From the NCBI GenBank assembly GCA_038150465.1, contig JAYOTP010000010.1, positions 1-64,000 of the forward strand: 64,000 bases of DNA, written 5' to 3'. Numbering within the stretch: the first letter of the stretch is position 1; each line of letters begins with the position of its first letter. Positions 1-9,127 of the stretch are shown here, piece by piece. The notes below the pieces were generated by a model that was not told the origin of the DNA, made no database searches, and worked only from the letters and a program-made list of their open reading frames with translations. The DNA comes from RFXV01 sp038150465 (GTDB lineage Bacteria; Bacteroidota; Bacteroidia; Flavobacteriales; Schleiferiaceae). Made by a program: the position numbers and the translations under genes.

Positions 1-2
1 TG

Positions 3-167
3 CATACAGCCATGGAGCGCATGCAGTTGTCGGCCCGGGCATTCGATAAGATCCTAAAGATCGGTCGCACGATCGCAGACTTGGAAGGCGTGGAAAACAT
101 AAAGGATACGCACCTTGCCGAGGCCATCCAATACCGAAGTCTGGACCGCGAGGCGTGGAGACAATAA
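3..167 (+). CDS. ComM/YifB-family Mg-chelatase-like AAA ATPase, C-terminal end only
   Basis: Only the last 54 codons are in the window; the start lies to the left. The frame reads through MERMQLSARAFDKILKIGRT and ends in an IQYRSLDREAW segment, which is the characteristic C-terminal helical domain of the Mg-chelatase-like ComM/YifB family. Family members are AAA ATPases; in competent bacteria ComM is a helicase promoting branch migration during transformation, but the role in Bacteroidota is not established. The next gene begins 21 bases downstream on the same strand. The family call rests on the short tail alone but is a close match to the usual ending. Confidence 0.8.
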   Translation, partial: HTAMERMQLSARAFDKILKIGRTIADLEGVENIKDTHLAEAIQYRSLDREAWRQ

Positions 168-188
168 AAGCATCCTTAACTTTCCCGA

Positions 189-1256
189 ATGCGCATTTTA
201 TTGAGCAGCCGAGTGGATGCCAAACAACGGCCAGGTGGGGACAGCATCCATATGTGGACCCTGGCCGATGAATTGCGCAGAAGAGGACATCATGTTTTTG
301 ATTCCGCTGAGGAACTCAAGCAGGCGCCCGATATCTTGTTCCATTTCAATCTGGGGCGCCCAGAGCAGGCACTTGACCATCTGAACCGTTTTCCTAATGC
401 ACGCGTTTTTATCCAGACCATATTTGTCGACTACCGAACGACGGATGAGCACCCAAGTGCAGGAACGCTTCGTAAAGGACTGAGCTCCATTATGGGGGCC
501 GGCCAAATGGAACTCTTAAAGGAGTTCGGCCGATGGATGAATGGGCAGCGCGGTTTTCCCTCCCTTGCTTACCTGGCCAAAGGCCACGACAAGGCAGCCC
601 AGACGGTGTTGGACCGAGCGGAACGGATCTTTTCAGCTTCCAAGGAGGAATTATTGTGGATAAAGGACCGTTATCGCATCCATCCTGAGGCCTGCGAGAC
701 ACTGCTCCCTCCACTGTCTTTGCTCTATTTCGATCAGCAGAATAGCAGTGAACCAAGGGAAGGAGGAGCGGGCGGTTTGTGCGTTGCCCGAATAGAACCG
801 CTGAAGAATCAATTGGGTCTGATCCGGGCATGGAAGGAATCGTTTGGAACCCTGCACCTAGTCGGAGATCCCGCGCCCAATCATCAGGCCTATTTCAAGG
901 AATGCGTTCGGGAGGCGGCAGGCAAGCCCATTGATTTTCATTCCGCGAAAAGTGCCGAAGCTGTCCGGGACCTGTACGATCAGATCCCGTATCATTTCTT
1001 GCCCAGTCTTTTGGAAACCACTGGATTGAGTACGGTCGAGTGTTTGGCGCGTGGTGGAAAGGCCCTAGTGGGCGATCGGACCAATTTGAGGGAAATATTT
1101 GGTGAACGTGTCCACTACTGCAAGCCCACCGATATCGAAGCACTGACAGAGTGCATTGCTCTGATGCAGGCGACGCCGCTAACGGACCACAGTCAGTGGG
1201 TGCGTACGCATTTTCATCCGGCCGCCATCGTGGACCGCATTGAGGCCTATTTTTAG
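189..1256 (+). CDS. GT4-type glycosyltransferase
   Basis: 355-residue protein with the two-lobed GT-B outline. The N-terminal lobe starts MRILLSSRVDAKQRPGGDS, with a glycine pair and an HMWTLADELRRRGH helix typical of acceptor-side lobes. The C-terminal lobe has the ARIEPLKNQLGLIRAW segment and the ETTGLSTVE donor-binding E-x7-E motif of family GT4. It presumably transfers a nucleotide-sugar-derived residue onto a polysaccharide or lipid-linked glycan in the cytoplasm. There is no signal peptide or membrane span. It is followed 5 bases later by a second glycosyltransferase, so the two are probably one transcription unit. Donor and acceptor cannot be told from sequence. Confidence 0.82.
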   Translation: MRILLSSRVDAKQRPGGDSIHMWTLADELRRRGHHVFDSAEELKQAPDILFHFNLGRPEQALDHLNRFPNARVFIQTIFVDYRTTDEHPSAGTLRKGLSSIMGAGQMELLKEFGRWMNGQRGFPSLAYLAKGHDKAAQTVLDRAERIFSASKEELLWIKDRYRIHPEACETLLPPLSLLYFDQQNSSEPREGGAGGLCVARIEPLKNQLGLIRAWKESFGTLHLVGDPAPNHQAYFKECVREAAGKPIDFHSAKSAEAVRDLYDQIPYHFLPSLLETTGLSTVECLARGGKALVGDRTNLREIFGERVHYCKPTDIEALTECIALMQATPLTDHSQWVRTHFHPAAIVDRIEAYF

Positions 1257-1261
1257 ACCCT

Positions 1262-2353
1262 ATGCGAATAGCAGTCATCGGCAGCCGAGGCATCCCCAAT
1301 CACTATGGCGGATTTGAAGAATGTGCCGCTCAACTGAGCCGAAGGTGGGTGAAAAACGGACATGAGGTGGTCGTTTACAACAGTTCATTGCATCCGTATG
1401 CAGGATCGAGTTGGGAAGGTGTCGAGCTGAGGCGCATGAATGATCCAGAAGACCGGCTCGGGACCTTTGGTCAATTCATCTACGATCTGAATTGCATCAG
1501 GGACTGTCGAAAAAGCACTTTCGATATCATCCTGCAACTCGGTTATACCAGCAGTGGAGTTTGGCAATTCCTCTTGCCGCGCGCATCCAAGATCATCACC
1601 AATATGGACGGATTGGAGTGGAAGCGGTCGAAATACAATTTCCTGGTTCGTCGATTCCTGAGATGGAGTGAGCAACTGGCGGCCCGTGCGGCGCATCAGA
1701 TGGTCGCCGACAACTCAGGCATCCTGGACTATCTGGATCGCAGCTATGGGAAGGGCAGCGTCTATATTCCATACGGAGCGGAAGTTCCCGAGAAGGCCTC
1801 TACGGAACTGCTGCGATCTTACGGGCTGGAGAGCGGACAGTACGATCTGCTCATGGCGCGAATGGAGCCGGAGAACAACATTCACATGATCCTCGAAGGT
1901 TTGGTTGCGTCGGACTCGGATCTCCCGGTGCTCGTTGTTGGACACAGGCCCAATGCCTACGGTCTTCAGCTACAGCGGCGATTCGAAGGGACACAGGTTC
2001 GTTTTCATCCAGGTGTTTTCGAACGCGCTCATACCGATGCGCTGCGTCAGGGCTGTCGGTCATATTTCCATGGTCACTCCGTTGGGGGAACCAACCCATC
2101 TCTTTTGGAGGCCATGGCCTGTGGTTGTCTGATCCATGCACACGACAATCCGTTCAATCGAAATGTGCTGGGAACCAATGCTCATTATTTCAGCTCGGCT
2201 TCCGACATCAAAGACCAAATGGCCCGTCCGCTTGCTGCCACAGAGATGGCCCTCTGGAAAAAGGACAACTTCGAACGCTTGCGCAGGGAATTTCAATGGG
2301 AGAGCATTGCCGAGCAGTATCTCCTGCTGTTCGAACAGCTCTCTATCCGATAG
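1262..2353 (+). CDS. DUF1972-type GT4 glycosyltransferase (rhamnosyltransferase-like)
   Basis: 363 residues. The N-terminus MRIAVIGSRGIPNHYGGFEE is the signature of the DUF1972 N-terminal domain found in GT4 enzymes often annotated as rhamnosyltransferases. The C-terminal lobe contains ARMEPENNIHMILEGL and HSVGGTNPSLLEAMACG, with the conserved glutamate of the donor site. It likely adds a deoxyhexose or similar sugar to an exopolysaccharide or O-antigen-like chain. It directly follows another GT4 gene on the same strand. There is no flippase or polymerase here, so this is a two-gene fragment of glycan synthesis rather than a full locus. Substrate is unknown. Confidence 0.85.
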   Translation: MRIAVIGSRGIPNHYGGFEECAAQLSRRWVKNGHEVVVYNSSLHPYAGSSWEGVELRRMNDPEDRLGTFGQFIYDLNCIRDCRKSTFDIILQLGYTSSGVWQFLLPRASKIITNMDGLEWKRSKYNFLVRRFLRWSEQLAARAAHQMVADNSGILDYLDRSYGKGSVYIPYGAEVPEKASTELLRSYGLESGQYDLLMARMEPENNIHMILEGLVASDSDLPVLVVGHRPNAYGLQLQRRFEGTQVRFHPGVFERAHTDALRQGCRSYFHGHSVGGTNPSLLEAMACGCLIHAHDNPFNRNVLGTNAHYFSSASDIKDQMARPLAATEMALWKKDNFERLRREFQWESIAEQYLLLFEQLSIR

Positions 2354-2412
2354 GCCGAATTCCTTCATTCAAAATCTAGGACAGTGCAGGCTCAGAGGCC
2401 GTTGCGCTGTCG

Positions 2413-2420
2413 TATATTCG
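2413..2420 (+). promoter_or_regulatory. Candidate -7 box upstream of ppiD
   Basis: TATATTCG differs by one base from the Bacteroidota -7 consensus TAnnTTTG and lies 22 bases before the ppiD start. No TTG was found at the usual -33 spacing, so support is moderate. Confidence 0.4.
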
Positions 2421-2442
2421 CCCTCCGTTCAAAATTTGAGAA

Positions 2443-4641
2443 ATGGCAACACTCGAACGAATTCGAAAAAGCTCAGGGCTGCTGGTTGTTGTGATCGGTA
2501 TGGCCATGATGGCCTTCATACTGACCGACCTTCTTTCCTCCGGCAATTCTTTCTTGCGCGGAAGCGCGAATGCAGTTGGATCTGTGAATGGCGACAAGAT
2601 CGACATACAGGAGTTCAACCGGCTCATGGATCAGGCGCGCGCCACCTATGTAGCCAATACACAGGATGCGACTTTTCAGAATGCGACCGACAAGCAGTTC
2701 GCTGATCAGGTCTGGAACAGGCTGCTCAGGGAAAAGCTCTACGCAGGCATCACGGAAGGAAATGGCATCACCATTTCTGAAAAGGAGCTGTATGAGCGCA
2801 TCATCAACAACCCCAACATCCGGGACAACCAAAGTTTCAAAGATCCCAATACAGGACAGTTCAGTGAGGCTGTCTTCCGGCAGGCATTGTCTCAGATCCA
2901 GGGGCAGCGGGGGACTGACCCTCAGGTAGATGAGATGTGGACTTCCTGGGTCGAATTCGAGCAGGCCATGGAAGAGCAGGGCGGATACGACAAACTCCAC
3001 AAACTGGCTCAGTCTGCGGTCTACTATCCTGAGGCACTGGCCAAGAACCTGTTGAATGAACAGGGACAGAACTTCCGCGGTCGTTTTGTGGCATTGCGCT
3101 ACAGCGACATTCCTGATTCCACCCTCGAGGTGACCGATTCGGATATCAGCGCCTATTTGAGCAAAAATGCAGATCAATACGAGCGGGAGGCGCAGCGGGA
3201 CATCCTCTATGTGAATTTCCCGATCGAGGCATCTGAGCGCGACAAGCAGGAAATGCTGGACGAATTGAGCCAGTTGCGCGCAGATCGCATCCTGCCCAAT
3301 GAAGCGACCGGTAGCACAGACACCATCAAGGGCTTCGATCAGACCGAAGAGGACAGTTTGTTCATCACCATTCACAGCGACATTCCCTACGATAAGACCT
3401 ACTACAAGAAAAACGACCTCCTACCGGCACTCGATTCAGCCATTTGGGACGCCCCTATTGGTTTTGTTCACGGTCCGTATGTCGAGGGCACGGTCTATCA
3501 GCTGGCCAAGGTCACAGGCCGGATCACTTTACCGGACTCAGCCAAGGCACGGCACATTTTGATCGCCTATCAAGGGGCGGAACGTGCGGCCCAAACCGTT
3601 GTCCGTACGCCCATGGAAGCCAAGTCCATTGCCGACAGTGTGTTCGCCTACATACGTGAAGACATCAGCCGATTCGATGAAGTCAATGATTCCTTGTCGG
3701 ATGATGTGGTGGCGCAAGCCAAATCGGGTGACTTGGGCTGGTTCCAGCAAAATTCCATGGCCCGTCCATTCGGAGACTTTTGCTTTTATCGGGAAAAAGG
3801 AGCCTTGGGCATGGTCTACACGAATTTTGGTATCCATATCGTTGAGATCACCGATCAGTCCGATGGAGAGCAGGCCATCCAGGTGGCCCGTGTGGCTCGG
3901 AATCTGCAGCCTACCGAGCGGACATTGAACGATCTGTACAACAAAGCATCTTCTTTTGCTTCCTCAGTGGATCAGGAAGGCTTTGGAGCAAAGGCCGAGG
4001 AGCAGGGCTACTCGCCCCGGCCAGTAACTGCCTTGGAAGAGTTCGATGAGAACATTTCGGGTTTGGGGAACAACCGTGCGATCGTTCGCTGGACCTTTGA
4101 GGATGACCGTTCTGTTGGCGACATCCAACTGTTCTCCAACGGGACCAAGTCCTATGTGGTGGTCTTGTTGGATCGGATGAAGGAAGAAGGTCTGCCCGAT
4201 ATCAGCGAAGTAGAGCTGAACATTCGTCCCAAGGTGCTGGTGGAGAAGAAGAAAGAGATCCTGCTGAAAAAGATGGAAGCAGCGGCGAGTTCCTCCACAA
4301 CTGTTGAAGAATTGGCTGGGGCATTGGAGATAGAAGCGGATAAGATCTTCGATCAGAAGCTGAACTTCACCCAAGTGAATGTGACCGGTCTGGGCGGAGA
4401 GCCTGGATTTGTGGCCATGATGAGCAGCCATCCCATCAACGAGATCTTCCCTCCCTTTGCAGGCGACCGCGCCGTCTTCTGCGGCATGGTCGTGGAACGT
4501 GACCCCACGGTAGAGCAAGGCGACCATCAGAGTCTGGTGGATCAAAATCTTCAGCCCATGCGGACGCGGATGCCCAGTGCCCTTTTTCAAGCCATGGAAA
4601 AGACGGCACGCATCAAGGATATGCGCGCTAAGTATTATTGA
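2443..4641 (+). CDS. ppiD: PpiD-like membrane-anchored peptidyl-prolyl cis-trans isomerase
   Basis: 732 residues, the usual size for Bacteroidota PpiD proteins. A single N-terminal membrane anchor (about residues 12-32, LLVVVIGMAMMAFILTDLL) is followed by a SurA_N-like region beginning VGSVNGDKIDIQEFNRLMDQ. A parvulin/PPIC domain lies around residues 365-475 (ARHILIAY to GIHIVEI). It should act in the periplasm as a chaperone/foldase for outer-membrane and secreted proteins. The gene stands alone between the glycosyltransferases and the convergent rodA and is followed by a good intrinsic terminator. Confidence 0.9.
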   Translation: MATLERIRKSSGLLVVVIGMAMMAFILTDLLSSGNSFLRGSANAVGSVNGDKIDIQEFNRLMDQARATYVANTQDATFQNATDKQFADQVWNRLLREKLYAGITEGNGITISEKELYERIINNPNIRDNQSFKDPNTGQFSEAVFRQALSQIQGQRGTDPQVDEMWTSWVEFEQAMEEQGGYDKLHKLAQSAVYYPEALAKNLLNEQGQNFRGRFVALRYSDIPDSTLEVTDSDISAYLSKNADQYEREAQRDILYVNFPIEASERDKQEMLDELSQLRADRILPNEATGSTDTIKGFDQTEEDSLFITIHSDIPYDKTYYKKNDLLPALDSAIWDAPIGFVHGPYVEGTVYQLAKVTGRITLPDSAKARHILIAYQGAERAAQTVVRTPMEAKSIADSVFAYIREDISRFDEVNDSLSDDVVAQAKSGDLGWFQQNSMARPFGDFCFYREKGALGMVYTNFGIHIVEITDQSDGEQAIQVARVARNLQPTERTLNDLYNKASSFASSVDQEGFGAKAEEQGYSPRPVTALEEFDENISGLGNNRAIVRWTFEDDRSVGDIQLFSNGTKSYVVVLLDRMKEEGLPDISEVELNIRPKVLVEKKKEILLKKMEAAASSSTTVEELAGALEIEADKIFDQKLNFTQVNVTGLGGEPGFVAMMSSHPINEIFPPFAGDRAVFCGMVVERDPTVEQGDHQSLVDQNLQPMRTRMPSALFQAMEKTARIKDMRAKYY

Positions 4642-4667
4642 TCCAATTTGACCGAACGTACCTGATA

Positions 4668-4691
4668 GCCGGCTATGTGCCGGCTTTTTTT
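4668..4691 (+). terminator. Intrinsic terminator after ppiD
   Basis: GCCGGC, a 5-base loop, GCCGGC and then seven T, 27 bases after the ppiD stop. The T-tract overlaps the last base or two of the convergent rodA gene. It terminates plus-strand transcription; no matching T-tract exists in the other direction. Confidence 0.85.
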
Positions 4692-5952
4692 ATAGGATCA
4701 GCATGCGGTAGGCATCGAGCCGCAGGAAAATGAACAGCAACAGAGTGAATCCCCAGAGCGAGGAGCCTCCGTAGCTGAAAAATGGGAGCGGGATACCGAT
4801 AACGGGTGCCAGTCCGACCGTCATGGCGATGTTCACAGCGAAGTGCAGGAATAGGATGGCGGCAACACCGTAGCCATAGGCTCTGCTGAAACGGGATTTT
4901 TGTCGCTCGGCCAAAAAGATCAGTCGGAAGAGCAATGCGGTGAAAAGGAGTACGACCAGGCTGCTGCCGAGAAAGCCCCATTCTTCTCCCACAGTGCAGA
5001 AAATGAAGTCCGTGGTCTGCTCTGGTACAAAATCGTAACGCGTTTGGGTGCCTTGAAGGAATCCCTTGCCTGAAAGCCCACCTGAGCCGATGGCGATCAA
5101 ACTCTGCTGCGTATTGTAGCCAATGCCTTTGGGGTCCTCTGCCTTGCCCAAGAGAATGTCGATGCGGTTTCTGTGGCGGTCTTCCAGCACCTCGTGAAAG
5201 GCGTGATCCACCGAAAGGACGACCCCAATTCCCAAAACAGCCATCAGAAGCGGTCCCCGCCAGAAGCCCGGTCTCCTTCGAGAGAAATAGGCCACAGCTA
5301 GGGAAAGAAGAAGGATACCGGAAAACACCCATACTTTATCCAGCAGCAGCGTCAGAACGAAGAGAATGCCGATGCCGATCGGCCCTAGGAGGACGGTCAG
5401 CGACATTCCTTCCCGGTAGAGCACGAAGAGAAAGGCAGAGAAAACCAAGGCAGAACCCAGATCGGGCTGAGGAAGGATAAGAAGGATGGGCAGCGCGATC
5501 AGTGCAAAGGCCATCCAGCGGCTGCGCGCACTCATGCCTTCTCTGGAAGATTCTTTGGAGAACAGTTTGGCCAGCGCCAAGGCTGTGGTGCACTTGACGA
5601 ATTCCGAGGGCTGCAGACTGAATCCCCCGAAGGTGTACCAGGAACGGGCGCCGCTGATCGTGCTTCCAAAGATGAGTACGCCAGCCAGCGCCAGGAGGGA
5701 AAGTACGTAGGCAGGGTAGGCGATCCGTTCGTACAATCGTCCGTCGAGAAAGAGCAGGAAGAGCAGGATGAGCATCGAAGAGCCGATCCAAAGCATCTGC
5801 TTGCCGTATTCGGTGTCCATGGACCAGAAGTGTTCGTGTTCGGGCTGGTAGGCTGCCGAGTGGATGTTCATCCAGCCCAAAAGCACGAGCAGCATGTACA
5901 GACCGATCGATATGCCATCGAGCTTCCAAAAAAGTCCCTGACCCTCTCTCAC
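4690..5952 (-). CDS. rodA: RodA, SEDS peptidoglycan glycosyltransferase
   Basis: 420 residues of the FtsW/RodA/SpoVE family, with about ten hydrophobic spans. Signatures include STISGARSWYTFGGFSLQPS and, near the end, GIPLPFFSYGGSS. RodA polymerises glycan strands from lipid II during lateral wall growth, working with the PBP2 encoded just upstream. The start is a GTG whose bases overlap the mrdA stop codon (GTGA), consistent with translational coupling. RodA rather than FtsW is favoured by the mre/mrd operon context. Confidence 0.93.
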   Translation of the reverse strand: MREGQGLFWKLDGISIGLYMLLVLLGWMNIHSAAYQPEHEHFWSMDTEYGKQMLWIGSSMLILLFLLFLDGRLYERIAYPAYVLSLLALAGVLIFGSTISGARSWYTFGGFSLQPSEFVKCTTALALAKLFSKESSREGMSARSRWMAFALIALPILLILPQPDLGSALVFSAFLFVLYREGMSLTVLLGPIGIGILFVLTLLLDKVWVFSGILLLSLAVAYFSRRRPGFWRGPLLMAVLGIGVVLSVDHAFHEVLEDRHRNRIDILLGKAEDPKGIGYNTQQSLIAIGSGGLSGKGFLQGTQTRYDFVPEQTTDFIFCTVGEEWGFLGSSLVVLLFTALLFRLIFLAERQKSRFSRAYGYGVAAILFLHFAVNIAMTVGLAPVIGIPLPFFSYGGSSLWGFTLLLFIFLRLDAYRMLIL

Positions 5953-7775
5953 GGCTGCTTTTGTTTGGTTCCTGCCAGGGCATATTCAGCACGCAGATCG
6001 CCCTCGACCATGCGCTGCTTCAATCCGGTACGCGCCACCTTCCCCGTCAGATAGCGTTCCATCAGCAAGCTGGCAATGGGCGCCGCCCAACGCGATCCCC
6101 AATAGCCATTCTCCACGATGATGGACAAAGCGATCTTGGGATCGTCCTTTGGGGCGAAGGCGATGAAAATCGAGTGATCCTGACCGTGTGGGTTCTGAGC
6201 AGTTCCCGTCTTTCCGCACATGGCAATGGAATCGTGTCGAGAGGCCATGGCCGTTCCCTTTTCAAATACCTCATGCATGCCCTCGATGACTTCATCGAAA
6301 TGACCGGGGTCAATGCTGGTGTGTTTTTTCTCGAGGAATGCCTCGTTTTTCCGATCGCCGATCAGCCGGACGATATGCGGGGTGAAGTAGTGTCCCCGGT
6401 TGGCAATGGCTGCGCTCATATTGGCCATTTGGATCGGGGTCAGGACCAACTCCCCCTGTCCGATCCCCAATGAGATCATGGTCGTCGCACCCCAGCCCGT
6501 ATACCCAAGAGCCCGATCGTAATAGTCGGCGTCCGGAACGAATCCGCGCCTTCCCGTGGGCAGGTCGTTGTTCAGGAAATTGCCGAGGCCAAAGCTGCGA
6601 ACATGGGTGGACCACATATCCAGACCTTCCTGGGCCGTGGGGTACTTCTCGATCACTTTTTTGAAGACCTGACAATAGTAATTGTTGCAGCTTTTTGAGA
6701 TGGAAAGACGCAGGGCGACCGGACGATCGGTTCCACAATGACAGGCCACGTGCAGGCCTCTGGCATGGAAACCATTCCTACAGCTGAAGCTGCTGCTGGG
6801 ACGTATCACCTGCTCCTGCAAGCCGATGAGCGCATTGATCAATTTGAATGGAGATCCGGGAGGGTATTCCGCGAGAACGGCTCTGTCGAACAGGGGCTTG
6901 TTCAGGCTGTCGTTCAGCAGACGAGAGTATTCATTTGAGCGCTTTCGCCCCACCAGTCGTCCGGGATCGAATGTCGGGCTGCTGACCAATGCGAGGATCT
7001 CTCCACTTTCGGGTTCAATGGCAACGATGGATCCCCGTTTGTTGCTCATCAGCTCTTCTCCGAGCAATTGAAGATCGATGTCCAGTGTTGAGTGAATGTC
7101 CCAGCCAGGAACCGCCAGCGTATCGTAGGCGCCTTCTGCAAATGCATTTTGCTCCCGGTTGTGCACGTCCACCATGATGTACCGAGCACCGGAACGACCC
7201 CTGAGTTCCTCTTCGTAGGCCTTTTCAATGCCGCTGACCCCGTGAAGGTCGCCCATTCGATAGCGTGCATTCTTGCGAACAAAACCTTCTGTCACTTCCC
7301 CTATATATCCCAGAGCATGGGCCGCACCGATATGGCCGTAGGATCTTTGGGCGCGCTTCTGCACGTAGAAGCCCGGGAAACGGTGAAGATGCTCCTGCAA
7401 AGCGCCAAAGGACCGGGCAGATATCTGACGGATCACGGCCGATGAGCGGTAGGAAGAGTAGCGTCGGGCTTTTTTGAGTTTGGAACGCAGATCGGTCGGT
7501 GCGACCGAAACCAGACGGGCCAGATCGAGGCTGTCAAAAGCAGTGGTCTGCGAGGGAACGACCATCAGATCATAGGCCGGAATATTGGAAACGAGGAGCT
7601 TTCCATTGCGGTCGTAGATGTGCCCCCGGGGAGCGTAAATACGTTCTTTACGAATGACATTTTCATCCGCGTAGAGTGCGTATCGATCATCGAGGATCTG
7701 CAGGTCAAAAAGCCGTCCAATGAAGAGGGCGCAGGTCAGGCCGAAAAAGAGGAAAACGATCAGCGCCTTGTTCAC
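5949..7775 (-). CDS. mrdA: Penicillin-binding protein 2 (MrdA), elongasome transpeptidase
   Basis: 608 residues from a GTG start that overlaps the mreD stop (GTGA). The frame extends upstream to 7877, but that extension lies inside mreD and lacks signal-anchor character, whereas VNKALIVFLFFGL gives the expected N-terminal anchor. A PBP dimerisation region (RGHIYDRNGKLLVSN) precedes the transpeptidase domain, which has all three active-site motifs: SPFK (catalytic Ser), SCN and KTGTA. It crosslinks peptidoglycan in the periplasm with RodA. The mrdA-rodA order with overlapping ends is standard. Confidence 0.93.
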   Translation of the reverse strand: MNKALIVFLFFGLTCALFIGRLFDLQILDDRYALYADENVIRKERIYAPRGHIYDRNGKLLVSNIPAYDLMVVPSQTTAFDSLDLARLVSVAPTDLRSKLKKARRYSSYRSSAVIRQISARSFGALQEHLHRFPGFYVQKRAQRSYGHIGAAHALGYIGEVTEGFVRKNARYRMGDLHGVSGIEKAYEEELRGRSGARYIMVDVHNREQNAFAEGAYDTLAVPGWDIHSTLDIDLQLLGEELMSNKRGSIVAIEPESGEILALVSSPTFDPGRLVGRKRSNEYSRLLNDSLNKPLFDRAVLAEYPPGSPFKLINALIGLQEQVIRPSSSFSCRNGFHARGLHVACHCGTDRPVALRLSISKSCNNYYCQVFKKVIEKYPTAQEGLDMWSTHVRSFGLGNFLNNDLPTGRRGFVPDADYYDRALGYTGWGATTMISLGIGQGELVLTPIQMANMSAAIANRGHYFTPHIVRLIGDRKNEAFLEKKHTSIDPGHFDEVIEGMHEVFEKGTAMASRHDSIAMCGKTGTAQNPHGQDHSIFIAFAPKDDPKIALSIIVENGYWGSRWAAPIASLLMERYLTGKVARTGLKQRMVEGDLRAEYALAGTKQKQP

Positions 7776-8290
7776 AGGGAGGCAGCGGTTTTTCGACCCG
7801 CCAAAAGCTGGACCATGAGAATGATGAGCAGGCTGAAAACAGCCGTGTAGGTGGCGTCCAGCAGATGGAAGAACCATCCGCTCAAGCTGTGTTCGTCAAT
7901 GACGAAAAGGAAATAGTGATGGACCCACAGGCCGGAAAATGCATAGAACAGAAATTTCTGCCAGCCCATATCGCGCAGGCTCAAAGCGCCAAAATCAAAG
8001 CCTTTTTGGGTGGAGACAAGACGAACCAGACGCGGACGAAGAAAGCCGACCCAGCTGCAGGCAAAGGCGTGGATGCCAGAGCTCTGCTCCATCAGATCGA
8101 TGCTGAAACCAAGAACAAAGGCGGCGATAAGAACGGCTGCCCGTTTGGTTTCCACAGGCAGCATGAGGATGATGATGGGGTAGACATAGGGGTTGATGAA
8201 GCTGAGGAGTTCCACTTCATTGAGCACGACCACCTGAGCGATCCATATCCCCAGGATCTGCAGCATCTCTCTTAAGCCGACTTGTCTCAA
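7772..8290 (-). CDS. mreD: Rod shape-determining protein MreD
   Basis: 172-residue integral membrane protein with about five hydrophobic spans, including an LIAAFVLGFSIDLMEQSSGIH segment typical of MreD. It belongs to the elongasome with MreB, MreC, PBP2 and RodA. The start is a TTG overlapping the mreC stop (TTGA). MreD is poorly conserved in sequence, so the call relies partly on its position between mreC and mrdA. Confidence 0.9.
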   Translation of the reverse strand: MRQVGLREMLQILGIWIAQVVVLNEVELLSFINPYVYPIIILMLPVETKRAAVLIAAFVLGFSIDLMEQSSGIHAFACSWVGFLRPRLVRLVSTQKGFDFGALSLRDMGWQKFLFYAFSGLWVHHYFLFVIDEHSLSGWFFHLLDATYTAVFSLLIILMVQLLAGRKTAASL

Positions 8291-9117
8291 AACGCTGGTT
8301 TCAGGGATTCGAGACTGTCCCGCTCTGGGCGAAGTAGGTTTTGCACCACATAGACGGAATTCAGATCGGCGAAATCCACACTGAGTTGCAGTTCGCCGCT
8401 CAGGAAGTCTGTTGCTTCAGACCGTTCAACAAGGAAGATGCGTCCGATCGACTGATCTGGAGGAAAAACGCTGGAATGTGCGCTGCTGTAGATCAGATCT
8501 CCTTTGCTGAGTTTGGATTCTATGGGAACATCCTCGATACGTGCTCGTCGGTGGTCACCGCCGGGCCAGAACACCCTGCCGAAATAGCCCGTGTTGCGAA
8601 TGTGTCCACTGGTGCTGAAGCGACTGTGCAAGAGCGAGAGAACGGTGGAGTAATGTGCAGAGCAGGAGAGCACCACGCCAACGATGCCCTTTTCACTGAT
8701 CACCCCCATACCAGGAAGGATGCCGTGAACACGGCCTTTGTCGAGGGTCAGCGTGTTGTTTTCCATCGATATGGAGTTGTTGATGACCCGGGCCGCCCGA
8801 TACTGGAATTGTCTGTTATGCAGGGTATCTATCTGGAGGCTGTCTCTGCTGAAGAGCTCGAAATGACTTTCTTTCATCAGGCTGCGGAGCGCTGCATTCT
8901 CCTGACGGAGCTGTTCGTTCCACTGCTTCAGCGAAAAGTAGGATCTCAGATCACTGCGCCAGCTGAATAAGGAATTCTCAAGCTCGCTCGTCCAGCCGGT
9001 CCACTTCGACCTTTGGTAATGTGCTGAGGAATAGAGAGTGCCCAATGCAAGGGCTTGAAGGAACAGGAAGAGGAGCGTGAATCGGTGCCGGAATAATAGG
9101 TCGATTAGGCGTTTCAT
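8287..9117 (-). CDS. mreC: Rod shape-determining protein MreC
   Basis: 276 residues with an N-terminal membrane anchor (LIDLLFRHRFTLLFLFLQAL), a helical linker (WNEQLRQENAALRSL) and the MreC periplasmic beta domain (ARVINNSISMENNTLTLDKG, GVISEKGIVGVV). MreC scaffolds the elongation machinery by contacting PBP2 and linking it to MreB. It begins 11 bases after the mreB stop and overlaps mreD by 4 bases. Length and domain order are normal for the family. Confidence 0.93.
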   Translation of the reverse strand: MKRLIDLLFRHRFTLLFLFLQALALGTLYSSAHYQRSKWTGWTSELENSLFSWRSDLRSYFSLKQWNEQLRQENAALRSLMKESHFELFSRDSLQIDTLHNRQFQYRAARVINNSISMENNTLTLDKGRVHGILPGMGVISEKGIVGVVLSCSAHYSTVLSLLHSRFSTSGHIRNTGYFGRVFWPGGDHRRARIEDVPIESKLSKGDLIYSSAHSSVFPPDQSIGRIFLVERSEATDFLSGELQLSVDFADLNSVYVVQNLLRPERDSLESLKPAF

Positions 9118-9127
9118 TCCCTTCCGT